From assembly GCF_000203915.1 (NCBI RefSeq), contig NC_008390.1, forward strand, positions 620,001-684,000: a stretch of 64,000 nucleotides of DNA, read 5' to 3'. The position numbers and the translations under genes were made by a program. Shown piece after piece: positions 8,764 through 19,400 of the stretch; the first letter of the stretch is position 1; every line of letters begins with the position of its first letter. Under the pieces are notes generated by a model that was not told the origin of the DNA, ran no database searches, and was given only the letters and a program-made list of their open reading frames with translations. This DNA is from Burkholderia ambifaria AMMD. Its GTDB lineage: Bacteria > Pseudomonadota > Gammaproteobacteria > Burkholderiales > Burkholderiaceae.

Positions 8764-10465
<1,702 letters not shown>

Positions 10466-11419
10466 ATGGAACTGAAATGGCTCGAAGACTTCGTCTCGCT
10501 CGCGGAAACGCGCAGCTTTAGCCGGTCCGCCGAACTGCGGCACGTGTCGCAGCCCGCGTTCTCGCGGCGCATCCAGGCGCTGGAAGCCTGGCTCGCGACC
10601 GAACTGATCGACCGTTCGGTCTATCCGACGCGGCTCACGCAGGCCGGCCAGATCTTCTACGAGCAGGCGCTGACGATGCTGTCGCAGGCGCACGAGGCGC
10701 GCACGCTGCTGCGCGGCCACGTCGGCGCGCCGGTGCCGACGATCGAGTTCGCGGTGCCGCACACGCTGTCGCTCACGTATTTCCCGCGCTGGCTGCAGCG
10801 GATCGAGGCGAAGATGGGGCAGGTCCACACGCGGCTGCGCGCGCTGAACGTGCACGATGCCGTGCTGTCGCTCGTCGAGGGCGGCTGCGATCTCGTGATG
10901 GGCTACCACCACCCGAGCCACCCGGTCGCGCTCGACCCGGCGCGCTACGACATGCTGATCCTCGGCAGCGAGCCGATCAGCGCGTTCTCGGCGCCGGGCC
11001 GCGCCGGCCGGCCGCGCTACACGCTGCCGGGCACGGCCGATGCGCGCGTGCCGTACCTGTCGTATACGCCGAACGCGTATCTCGGCCGGATGACCGAAGT
11101 CATCGTTGCGAACGCACCGACGCGGCTGTTCCTCGATCGCGTGTACGAAACCGACATGGCCGAAGGGCTGAAGGCGATGGCGCTCGCGGGCCACGGCGTC
11201 GCGTTCCTGCCGCACAGCGCGGTCGAGGACGCGGTGGCCGGCGGCCGGCTGATCCGGCTCGACCGTTCCGCGCGCGGCGGCACGCATCCGTACACGCTGA
11301 CGATGGAGATTCGCCTGTACTGCGACAAGCTCGCGCTGCAGGGCGACGATCCGCGCCAGAAACTGGTGCGCGCGTTGTGGGAAGTCGTGCGCGACGAACT
11401 ACGCGACACGGCCGAATGA
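10466..11419 (+). CDS. LysR-family regulator, HypT-like
   Basis: A 317-residue LysR protein. The N-terminal winged helix reads FSRSAELRHVSQPAFSRRIQ (residues 16-35). This matches the HypT (YjiE) subgroup of E. coli, the hypochlorite-responsive regulator, as do MELKWLEDFVSL and the later YLSYTPNAYLGRM. The C-terminal effector domain spans about residues 95-300. HypT in E. coli responds to methionine oxidation, but whether this protein does the same is inference. ATG 10466 gives the family N-terminus. It is divergent from purB, with no obvious functional link. Confidence 0.8.
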   Translation: MELKWLEDFVSLAETRSFSRSAELRHVSQPAFSRRIQALEAWLATELIDRSVYPTRLTQAGQIFYEQALTMLSQAHEARTLLRGHVGAPVPTIEFAVPHTLSLTYFPRWLQRIEAKMGQVHTRLRALNVHDAVLSLVEGGCDLVMGYHHPSHPVALDPARYDMLILGSEPISAFSAPGRAGRPRYTLPGTADARVPYLSYTPNAYLGRMTEVIVANAPTRLFLDRVYETDMAEGLKAMALAGHGVAFLPHSAVEDAVAGGRLIRLDRSARGGTHPYTLTMEIRLYCDKLALQGDDPRQKLVRALWEVVRDELRDTAE

Positions 11420-11553
11420 TGGAACCGAGCACGGCCGCGCGCGCCTGACGACGAGCTTGCCGCGCCTGTCGGACAGCTGTCCGGCGAGCGTCCCGCATAT
11501 TGCACCAACGATTTTCGCGCAGCGCGATGCACGACCGATCGCGGGCGTTCTTG

Positions 11554-11576
11554 CGCAAATCGACCATGGATTTGCG
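11554..11576. promoter_or_regulatory. Inverted repeat upstream of gdhA
   Basis: CGCAAATC and GATTTGCG form a perfect 8-bp inverted repeat with a 7-bp spacer, 109-131 bases before the gdhA start. It is a candidate operator for a nitrogen- or LysR-type regulator of gdhA, or a leader hairpin. Confidence 0.4.
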
Positions 11577-11684
11577 AAAAATCCCGATCATGCAAGAAAC
11601 GCATAATCGAATAAGCAAACGGCATTGGATAAAAAAAATGGGTTTTTCGACAATGTGCGCAATCCGTTGAACGTTGGAGCATCC

Positions 11685-12971
11685 ATGTCTTCGCAACTGC
11701 AGTCCATCCCGTCCTACCTGCACGCCGACGATCTCGGCCCGTGGGGCAACTACCTTCAGCAGGTCGATCGCGTCGCACCGTACCTCGGTTCGCTGTCGCG
11801 CTGGCTCGAAACGCTGAAGCGTCCGAAGCGCATCCTGATCGTCGACTGCCCCATCGAGCTCGACAACGGCACCGTCGCGCACTTCGAAGGCTATCGCGTG
11901 CAGCACAACGTGTCGCGCGGTCCGGGCAAGGGCGGTGTGCGTTACCACCAGGACGTGACGCTGTCGGAAGTGATGGCGCTGTCGGCATGGATGTCGGTGA
12001 AGAACGCGGCCGTGAACGTGCCGTACGGCGGCGCGAAGGGCGGCATCCGCGTCGACCCGCGCAAGCTCTCGCGCGGTGAGCTCGAGCGCGTGACGCGCCG
12101 CTACACCAGCGAAATCGGCATCATCATCGGACCGAACACCGACATTCCGGCGCCGGACGTCAACACCAACGAACAGGTGATGGCGTGGATGATGGATACC
12201 TACTCGATGAACCAGGGCCAGACGTCGACCGGCGTCGTGACCGGCAAGCCGATCTCGCTCGGCGGTTCGCTCGGCCGCAAGGAAGCGACGGGCCGCGGCG
12301 TGTTCGTCGTCGGCTGCGAAGCGGCGAAGAAGAAGGGCCTGGAAATCGAAGGCGCGCGCATCGCGGTGCAGGGCTTCGGCAACGTCGGCGGCATCGCGGC
12401 GAAGCTGTTCCAGGAAGCGGGTGCGAAGGTGATCGTGGTGCAGGATCACACGGGCACGATCTACCGGCCGGCCGGCCTCGATTCGAACAAGCTGCTCGAC
12501 CACGTGGCACGCACGGGCGGCGTCGCGGGCTTCGAAGGCGCCGAACCGATGCCGAACGACGAGTTCTGGACGGTCGAGACCGACATCCTGATCCCGGCGG
12601 CACTGGAAAACCAGATCACCGAGAAGAACGCATCGAAGATCCGCACGAAGATCATCGTCGAAGGCGCGAACGGCCCGACGACGACGGCGGCCGACGACAT
12701 CCTGAGCGCGAACGGCGTGCTCGTGATCCCGGACGTGATCGCGAACGCGGGCGGCGTGACCGTGTCGTACTTCGAGTGGGTGCAGGACTTCTCGAGCTTC
12801 TTCTGGACGGAAGACGAGATCAACCACCGTCTCGAGCGCGTGATGCGCGAAGCGTTCGCCGGCGTGTGGGCGGTTTCGGAAGAGCACAAGGTGTCGGTGC
12901 GTACGGCGGCGTTCATCGTCGCGTGCAAGCGCATCCTGATGGCGCGCGAAATGCGCGGCCTGTACCCCTGA
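11685..12971 (+). CDS. gdhA: Glutamate dehydrogenase
   Basis: A 428-residue Glu/Leu/Phe/Val dehydrogenase that interconverts glutamate with 2-oxoglutarate and ammonia. The substrate segment [13 protein letters not shown] and the catalytic-lysine motif [15 protein letters not shown] are intact. The Rossmann signature [15 protein letters not shown] follows. The 428-residue length and sequence resemble the short hexameric type often annotated as NAD-dependent in Burkholderia rather than the 447-residue E. coli enzyme; cofactor choice is not proven here. A TTG at 11625 would add 20 unlikely residues. ATG 11685 is preceded by a weak TTGGAG. It lies directly before the glutamate ABC transporter, so import and catabolism of glutamate look linked. 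Confidence 0.95.
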   Translation: MSSQLQSIPSYLHADDLGPWGNYLQQVDRVAPYLGSLSRWLETLKRPKRILIVDCPIELDNGTVAHFEGYRVQHNVSRGPGKGGVRYHQDVTLSEVMALSAWMSVKNAAVNVPYGGAKGGIRVDPRKLSRGELERVTRRYTSEIGIIIGPNTDIPAPDVNTNEQVMAWMMDTYSMNQGQTSTGVVTGKPISLGGSLGRKEATGRGVFVVGCEAAKKKGLEIEGARIAVQGFGNVGGIAAKLFQEAGAKVIVVQDHTGTIYRPAGLDSNKLLDHVARTGGVAGFEGAEPMPNDEFWTVETDILIPAALENQITEKNASKIRTKIIVEGANGPTTTAADDILSANGVLVIPDVIANAGGVTVSYFEWVQDFSSFFWTEDEINHRLERVMREAFAGVWAVSEEHKVSVRTAAFIVACKRILMAREMRGLYP

Positions 12972-13062
12972 TCGGGCGTCGCCGATCGGCCATTGCCGAT
13001 CGGCGATCGGTTGACTACGATCACAGCGTGACGCAATCCACCGATTGCGTGCATGATCCCTC

Positions 13063-13092
13063 GCGGGCGGTGCCGAATCCGGCACCGCCCGC
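13063..13092 (+). terminator. GC-rich hairpin after gdhA
   Basis: GCGGGCGGTGCCG pairs perfectly with CGGCACCGCCCGC (13-bp stem) around an AATC loop. There is no T run, so it may be an mRNA-stabilising or Rho-linked hairpin rather than a simple terminator. Confidence 0.5.
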
Positions 13093-13235
13093 GCGTGCAT
13101 TCATGCGTCACAAGCGCGCCCGAAGCCGGGAGGAAGGCTTCGTACAGGGCGATTCGTAGTGCGGTAAACAACCAGTTCTTTCAAAAATATTACTTTGATA
13201 CACTGGCGCGGGTTTTAGCAAAGGAGATGACCAAA

Positions 13236-14129
13236 ATGAAATACCACAAGGCAGTCCTGATGGTCGCGGCGCTGTGCGCGTTCGCGAGCGGCGCGCATGC
13301 ACAGGAGACCGGCACGCTGAAGAAGATCAAGGACACGGGCGTGATCGCGCTGGGGCACCGCGAATCGTCGATCCCGTTCTCCTACTATGACCAGAACCAG
13401 CAGGTCGTCGGCTATTCGCGCGAATTCCAGATGAAGGTCGTGGACGCGGTGAAGAAGAAGCTGAACCTGCCGAACCTGCAGGTCAAGAACATCCCGGTCA
13501 CGTCGCAGAACCGCATCCCGCTCGTGCAGAACGGCACGGTCGACATCGAGTGCGGCTCGACGACCAACAACACCGAGCGTCAGCAGCAAGCCGCGTTCTC
13601 CGACACGATCTTCGTGATCGGCACGCGCCTGATGACGAAGAAGGATTCGGGCGTGAAGGACTTCGCCGACCTGAAGGGCAAGACGGTCGTGACCACCGCC
13701 GGCACGACGTCCGAGCGCCTGCTGCGCAAGATGAACAACGACAAGCAGCTCGGCATGAACATCATCAGCGCGAAGGATCACGGCGACTCGTTCAACACGC
13801 TCGAGTCGGGCCGCGCGGTCGCGTTCATGATGGACGACGCGCTGCTCGCGGGCGAGCGCGCGAAGGCCAAGCAGCCGGGCGAGTGGGTGATCGTCGGCAC
13901 GCCGCAGTCGGAAGAGGCTTACGGCTGCATGATGCGCAAGGGCGATACCGACTTCAAGAAGGTGGTCGACGACGCGATCTCGCAAGTCGAGAAGTCGGGC
14001 GAAGCCGCGAAGATCTACGCGAAGTGGTTCGAGAGCCCGATTCCGCCGAAGGGGCTGAACCTGAACTTCCCGCTGTCCGATTCGATGAAGAAGCTGTACG
14101 CGAACCCGAACGACAAGGCGCTCGACTGA
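13236..14129 (+). CDS. gltI: Glutamate/aspartate ABC transporter, periplasmic binding protein
   Basis: A 297-residue family-3 solute-binding protein. A signal peptide (MKYHKAVLMVAALCAFASG) probably ends at AHA before QETGTLKKIK. Ligand-site segments are ESSIPFSYYDQNQQVVGYS, NRIPLVQNGTVDIECGSTTN and TTAGTTSERL, as in E. coli GltI. Two ATGs are possible. The one at 13227 abuts AAGGAG (13221-13226), while 13236 has nine bases of spacing, so I prefer 13236. It is the first gene of gltIJKL and is separated from gltJ by a terminator-like hairpin. Confidence 0.95.
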   Translation: MKYHKAVLMVAALCAFASGAHAQETGTLKKIKDTGVIALGHRESSIPFSYYDQNQQVVGYSREFQMKVVDAVKKKLNLPNLQVKNIPVTSQNRIPLVQNGTVDIECGSTTNNTERQQQAAFSDTIFVIGTRLMTKKDSGVKDFADLKGKTVVTTAGTTSERLLRKMNNDKQLGMNIISAKDHGDSFNTLESGRAVAFMMDDALLAGERAKAKQPGEWVIVGTPQSEEAYGCMMRKGDTDFKKVVDDAISQVEKSGEAAKIYAKWFESPIPPKGLNLNFPLSDSMKKLYANPNDKALD

Positions 14130-14162
14130 CCACACGGACGTTGACGCAGTAATGACGCTACT

Positions 14163-14198
14163 GAAACGGAAGAGGCCATGCTTCTTCCGTTTCTTTTT
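14163..14198 (+). terminator. Internal terminator/attenuator between gltI and gltJ
   Basis: GAAACGGAAGA (14163-14173) pairs perfectly with TCTTCCGTTTC (14183-14193) and runs into TTTTT (14194-14198). This is a textbook intrinsic terminator inside the operon. It would give more gltI than gltJKL mRNA, as expected for an abundant binding protein. Confidence 0.75.
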
Positions 14199-14213
14199 GC
14201 TGGAGTCTTGCCT

Positions 14214-14954
14214 ATGTCTTACCACTGGAACTGGGGCATCTTCCTGAGCCCCGTCTCGACCGGCGAGCCGACGACTTATTTCGGATGGCTGATGTCGGGC
14301 TTCTGGGTGACGATCGAAGTGTCGCTCGTCGCCTGGGTCATCGCGCTGATCGTCGGTTCGCTGTTCGGCGTGCTGCGCACGGTGCCGAACAAATGGCTGT
14401 CCGCGATCGGCACAATCTATGTGTCGATCTTCCGGAACGTCCCGCTGATCGTGCAGTTCTTCATCTGGTACCTCGTCGTGCCCGAGCTGCTGCCCGCGTC
14501 GGTGGGCACCTGGATCAAGCAACTGCCGCCGACCACGCAGTTCTTCACCGCGTCGATCGTCTGTCTCGGCCTGTTTACCGGTGCGCGCGTGTGCGAACAG
14601 GTGCGCTCGGGCATCAACGCACTGCCGACGGGCCAGCGCGCGGCCGGCCTCGCGATGGGCTTCACGCAATGGCAGACGTACCGCTACGTGCTGCTGCCGG
14701 TTGCGTACCGGATCATCGTGCCGCCGCTCACGTCCGAGTTCCTGAACATCTTCAAGAACTCCGCCGTCGCGTCGACGATCGGCCTGCTCGACCTGTCCGC
14801 GCAGGCGCGCCAGCTCGTCGACTACACCGCGCAGACCTACGAGTCGTTCATCGCGGTGACGCTCGCGTACGTGGTCATCAACCTCGTCGTGATGTCGTTC
14901 ATGCGCTGGATCGAAGGCCGCACGCGGCTGCCCGGCTACATCGGAGGCAAGTGA
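14214..14954 (+). CDS. gltJ: Glutamate/aspartate ABC transporter permease
   Basis: A 246-residue HisM-type inner-membrane permease. The EAA loop, which contacts the ATPase, reads [20 protein letters not shown]. Around five hydrophobic helices are visible, and [19 protein letters not shown] is typical of polar amino-acid permeases. An in-frame ATG at 14178 falls within the internal hairpin. I chose 14214, where MSYHWNW matches GltJ. Its stop overlaps the gltK start by one base. Confidence 0.95.
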   Translation: MSYHWNWGIFLSPVSTGEPTTYFGWLMSGFWVTIEVSLVAWVIALIVGSLFGVLRTVPNKWLSAIGTIYVSIFRNVPLIVQFFIWYLVVPELLPASVGTWIKQLPPTTQFFTASIVCLGLFTGARVCEQVRSGINALPTGQRAAGLAMGFTQWQTYRYVLLPVAYRIIVPPLTSEFLNIFKNSAVASTIGLLDLSAQARQLVDYTAQTYESFIAVTLAYVVINLVVMSFMRWIEGRTRLPGYIGGK

Positions 14955-15631
14955 TGCATCAGTTCGACTGGAGTAGTATTCCCGGCGCGATGCCGACGCT
15001 GTGGTCCGGCGCGATCGTCACGTTCAAGATCACGCTGATCGCGATCGTCGTCGGCATCGTCTGGGGCACGCTGCTGGCGCTGATGCGGCTGTCCGGCGTG
15101 AAGCCGCTCGCGTGGTTCGCGAAAGCGTACGTGACGGTGTTCCGCTCGATCCCACTCGTGATGGTGCTGCTGTGGTTCTTCCTGATCGTGCCGCAGGTGC
15201 TGCAGGGCGTGCTGGGGCTGTCGCCGACGATCGACATCCGGCTTGCGTCGGCGATGGTCGCGTTCTCGCTGTTCGAAGCCGCGTATTATTCCGAGATCAT
15301 CCGTGCCGGCATCCAGGCGGTGCCGCGCGGGCAGATGAACGCCGCGTTCGCGCTCGGCATGAACTACGCGCACGCGATGCGCCTCGTGATCCTGCCGCAG
15401 GCGTTCCGCGCGATGGTGCCGCTGCTGCTCACGCAGGCGATCGTCCTGTTCCAGGATACGTCGCTCGTGTACGTGATCAGCCTCGCGGACTTCTTCCGCA
15501 CGGCCGCCAACGTCGGCGATCGCGACGGTACGACCGTCGAGATGGTCCTGTTCGCGGGTGCATGCTATTTCGTGATTTGCTCGGTGGCGTCTGCCCTCGT
15601 CAAAGGTCTCCAGAAAAAGGTCACAAGATGA
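14954..15631 (+). CDS. gltK: Glutamate/aspartate ABC transporter permease
   Basis: A 225-residue HisM-type permease, partner of GltJ. The EAA loop reads [20 protein letters not shown], and [19 protein letters not shown] and [15 protein letters not shown] are conserved in GltK. It starts on the last base of the gltJ stop codon and overlaps gltL by four bases (ATGA), so the three genes are translationally coupled. Confidence 0.95.
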   Translation: MHQFDWSSIPGAMPTLWSGAIVTFKITLIAIVVGIVWGTLLALMRLSGVKPLAWFAKAYVTVFRSIPLVMVLLWFFLIVPQVLQGVLGLSPTIDIRLASAMVAFSLFEAAYYSEIIRAGIQAVPRGQMNAAFALGMNYAHAMRLVILPQAFRAMVPLLLTQAIVLFQDTSLVYVISLADFFRTAANVGDRDGTTVEMVLFAGACYFVICSVASALVKGLQKKVTR

Positions 15632-16353
15632 TTTCCATCAAGAACGTTTCGAAGTGGTACGGCCAGTTTCAGGTCCTCACCGATTGCACGACCGAGGTGA
15701 ACAAGGGCGAAGTGGTCGTCGTGTGCGGTCCGTCGGGCTCGGGCAAGTCGACGCTGATCAAGACCGTCAACGGCCTCGAGCCGTTTCAGCAGGGCGAGAT
15801 TCTCGTGAACGGCCAGTCGGTCGGCGACCGCAAGACGAACCTGTCGAAGCTGCGCTCGAAGGTCGGGATGGTGTTCCAGCATTTCGAGCTGTTCCCGCAC
15901 CTGTCGATCACCGAGAACCTGACGCTCGCGCAGATCAAGGTGCTCGGCCGCGGCAAGGACGAAGCGAACGACAAGGGCATGAAGCTGCTCGATCGCGTCG
16001 GCCTGAAGGCGCATGCGCACAAGTTTCCGGGGCAACTGTCGGGCGGCCAGCAGCAGCGGGTCGCGATCGCGCGTGCGCTGTCGATGGACCCGATCGCGAT
16101 GCTGTTCGACGAACCGACGTCCGCGCTCGATCCGGAGATGATCAACGAAGTGCTCGACGTGATGGTCGAGCTCGCGCAGGAAGGGATGACGATGATGGTC
16201 GTCACGCACGAAATGGGCTTCGCGAAGAAGGTCGCCCATCGCGTGATCTTCATGGACAAGGGCGCAATCGTCGAGGACGACCGCAAGGACGATTTCTTCT
16301 CGAATCCGCGGTCGGATCGCGCGAAGGACTTCCTCGCGAAAATCCTGCACTGA
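15628..16353 (+). CDS. gltL: Glutamate/aspartate ABC transporter ATPase
   Basis: A 241-residue ABC ATPase that powers GltJK. Walker A is GPSGSGKST (residues 34-42), the signature motif is [15 protein letters not shown], and Walker B is [14 protein letters not shown]. The switch histidine lies in [15 protein letters not shown]. Length and sequence match the GlnQ/GltL group. It closes the gltIJKL operon and is followed by a strong terminator. Confidence 0.96.
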   Translation: MISIKNVSKWYGQFQVLTDCTTEVNKGEVVVVCGPSGSGKSTLIKTVNGLEPFQQGEILVNGQSVGDRKTNLSKLRSKVGMVFQHFELFPHLSITENLTLAQIKVLGRGKDEANDKGMKLLDRVGLKAHAHKFPGQLSGGQQQRVAIARALSMDPIAMLFDEPTSALDPEMINEVLDVMVELAQEGMTMMVVTHEMGFAKKVAHRVIFMDKGAIVEDDRKDDFFSNPRSDRAKDFLAKILH

Positions 16354-16390
16354 GCGTTCGTGCATCGCGCGCTTCGTGTGCGCGAATGCG

Positions 16391-16427
16391 GAAAACCGCC
16401 CGGCCGAACGCCGGGCGGTTTTTTTTC
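16391..16427. terminator. Terminator between gltL and the autotransporter
   Basis: AACCGCCCGG pairs with CCGGGCGGTT followed by eight T residues. On the minus strand it ends in TTTT, so it may also serve the autotransporter gene. Confidence 0.9.
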
Positions 16428-16464
16428 GTCGGCTGCGGACCGACGGACGGGCCCGCGTCGCGCG

Positions 16465-19400
16465 TTACCAGCTGTAGCGGTAACCGACCTGCCCGGTGAC
16501 GCCGCGCCGGTAATCGCCACCGAGGTTGCGCGCATATTTCACGTTCGCGTACAGCTCGCCCGACTTGCCGAAGCCCGCGGTCACGCCCAGGCCCAGCTCG
16601 TACCACGTGCGGCCCAGGTGCGTCGCGAACGGCGTGCCGCCGACCACCGTCTGGCCCGGCGACAGGAAGTCGTGCAGCACGTCGGCCGTGAAGTACGGCG
16701 TCGCGGCGCCGCCGCCCGCGTTCGCATCGAGGTTCGGCCGGAAGATCCGCACGCCGACGCGCCCGCGCAACGCGTTCGTCGTCGTGCCCGATACGGCCGA
16801 CACGTTGTCGTTGAACCCGTTCAGTTTCAGGTACTGGTACATCAGCTGCGCCTGCGGCTCGACCGCGATCGGCGTGCCGCCGATCCCGAACGGCTTGCCG
16901 ACTTCCTGCGACAGCGCGATGCCGAAGCCGTTCTGCGATGCGTCGTTGCCGTAGCTGTCGCGATAGCGGTTGCCGTAGTGCGTGACCTGGCCGACGCTGT
17001 CGAAGTAGGTGCCATCGGCCAAGTAGCGCGTCCAGTAGCCGCCGACGCTCTGCGCGTGCATCTCGACCGAGCCCGTCGACGTCGACAGGCCCGGCGTATC
17101 GGCACGCGCGATGTCGTCGAAGCTCGCGTTCGCGACGCCGATGCTCGCCGTCACGCCCGCGTGCGTGCTTCCGCCGGCCGCAGCCTGCTCGAGCGTCCAG
17201 TCCTTGCCGAACTGCGCGAAGAACGTGCGCTCGTCGGCCGCGAAGCGGCCCGCGTTCGCGTCGAGGCTCTGTCCGCCGATGCGGCCCCACACGCCGTCGC
17301 GGTTGCCCGGCGCCTGCTTCTCGAGGTTGTAGATGTCGCCGACGCGTTCGTGCAGCTTGCCGAGCGTCGAGAAACCGTAGTCGGCGTTCAGCAGCGGCGT
17401 CATCGCATAGCCCGCGACGCCCGGGCGATACGCGAGATTGCCGCCGTTGCCGTTGCCATTGGCGTTCCCGTTCCCGTTGCCGGACGGATGAATCGCATCG
17501 TCAGGATCCGTCGGGTCGAGTTGCGAGCGCAGGTACCAGCCGTTCGCGTCGCTCTGTCCGCCGCGATAGAGCCGGTATTCGTATGCGCCGGCCTGCACCG
17601 GCCCCGCGAGATGGAACGCCGACGCGGCGGTCGTGCCGCCGTTGGCCGTGACGACCACCGGAATTCCGTCGCCGGTCGTCTGCGCGCCGGTGCCGGCCGT
17701 GTTCGCGATCTTCAGCCCCGTCGTGCCGCTCGCGGTGCCGCCGTTCACGATCAGCCGGTCGGTCGGCGACGCATCCGCGCCGAGGTAGGTGTTCAGCGCG
17801 ATCGTGCCGCCGTAGCCGACGTAGCTGCCGGTGGTCAGCGTCCGGTAGCTGCCTGCCGCCGTCGGCGCGCCGGACGGTGCGGCGAATGCAACGAGGCCCG
17901 CATTGTTCAGGCTGCTCAGCACGGAGCTGCCGGTCATGCGCCACGTGCTCGTGCCGTCGACGGTCAGCGCGACCGGGTCGATCTTGCCGGTCAGCGTCGT
18001 GCCGTTCGCCAGGAACACGTTGCCGTTGCTAGACGCGTCCGACACGATGTCGCCGCTCAGGTTGACCGCCGATGCGTTGAAGGTCGCCGTGCTGCCGTTC
18101 GCGAGGTCCAGCAGCGTGCCGTTGCCGGCCGTCACGACGGTGCCGTTGCGCACCGCGATGTCGACCGTACCGCCGCGTGCGGCGAATGCCGGCCCGGCGA
18201 CGGACGCGACGCTGCCGCCGTCGACCAGCACCGCGCTCGTCGCGCCGGTCGCGAGCGTGTCGGTGCTCAGCACGCCGGCGGTCGCGCCCTTGAGCGTCGT
18301 GCCGGTCAGTGCGAGCACGCCGCCGCTGTCGACGTTCGCGCCGCTGCCGGCCGCGCTCGCGATCGACGACCCCGTGTCGCCGATGCGGCCGCCGTTCTGC
18401 GCGACGAGGCCGTCGGCCGCCGCACCCGCCGTGGAAACCTTCGCGCCCGACAGCCACGCGCTCGCGCCGCTGCCCGCGACGATCGCGTGCGCGCCGGCGC
18501 CCGTCGTCGCGACCGTCGTGCCGTTGGCCGCGAGCGTCGAATCCGCGCCCGCCACGACGAGGCCGCGTGCGTTGTCGCCGGCGGTGCGCACGACGGTCGC
18601 CGCATCGGTCGCGATGCGCGCGCCGGCGCCCGTCGACGAGAGCCCGTCGGCGCCGTTGCCGGTCGTGCCGATCTGGGTGCCCGACAGCGCGATCGTCGTG
18701 TTCGTGCCGAGGTTGTCGATGCCCTTGCCGGCGCCGCCCACCGCGATCGACGTCGGGCCGGCCGCGATCCCGCCGTCCGCGACGCTCGCATCGACCCGCA
18801 CGCCGTCGGCGCTGCCGTTGGCGATGACCGTGCCCGCGCCGGACAGCGCGACCGACGCGCCCGCGCCGGTCAGGTGCACGCCCGCGACGCCGTCGTCGGC
18901 CTCGATCGTGCCCGAGTTGGCGAGCGTCGCCGACGCGCCCTGCACGAGCGCGCCGGTGCCGTTCGACACGCGGATCGCCGATGCGTTGTTCACCGTGCCG
19001 AGCGCGCCGATCACGACGCCCGTCGAGCCGGCGCCGGTCAGCAGCACCGAGCCGCGGTTCTCGAGCGTGCCGAGGTTACGGGCGACGAAACCCGTCACGC
19101 CCGCGCTCGACGAGGCGACCGCGGCAGCGTTGGCCAGCGTCGTCGTGACCGGCGCGCCGGCATTCGCGCCGGCGAGGTCGTGCGCCTGGCCGTCGACGAC
19201 ACCGGCGATCGCGCCGGCCGCGTTCAGATTGATCGTTGCGGCGGCGTCGATCGAGCCCTGCGCGCCACCTTCGACCGCCACCGCGATGCCGTTCGCGCCG
19301 TTGACGTTGTAGGTGGCGTTGCCGGTCGACAGCGTCGTGCCGGCGCCGGTCGCGAGCACGCCGCGCGCACGCTGGCCGGTCACGTCCGTCGTCAGCGTGC

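Noticed and set aside
13205-13219. Possible sigma-54 promoter before gltI
   Set aside because: GG and GC elements are 13 rather than 12 bases apart, and the -12 element is poor.
14178-14213. Earlier gltJ start at 14178
   Set aside because: This ATG lies in the loop of the internal terminator and the extra 12 residues have no family match.
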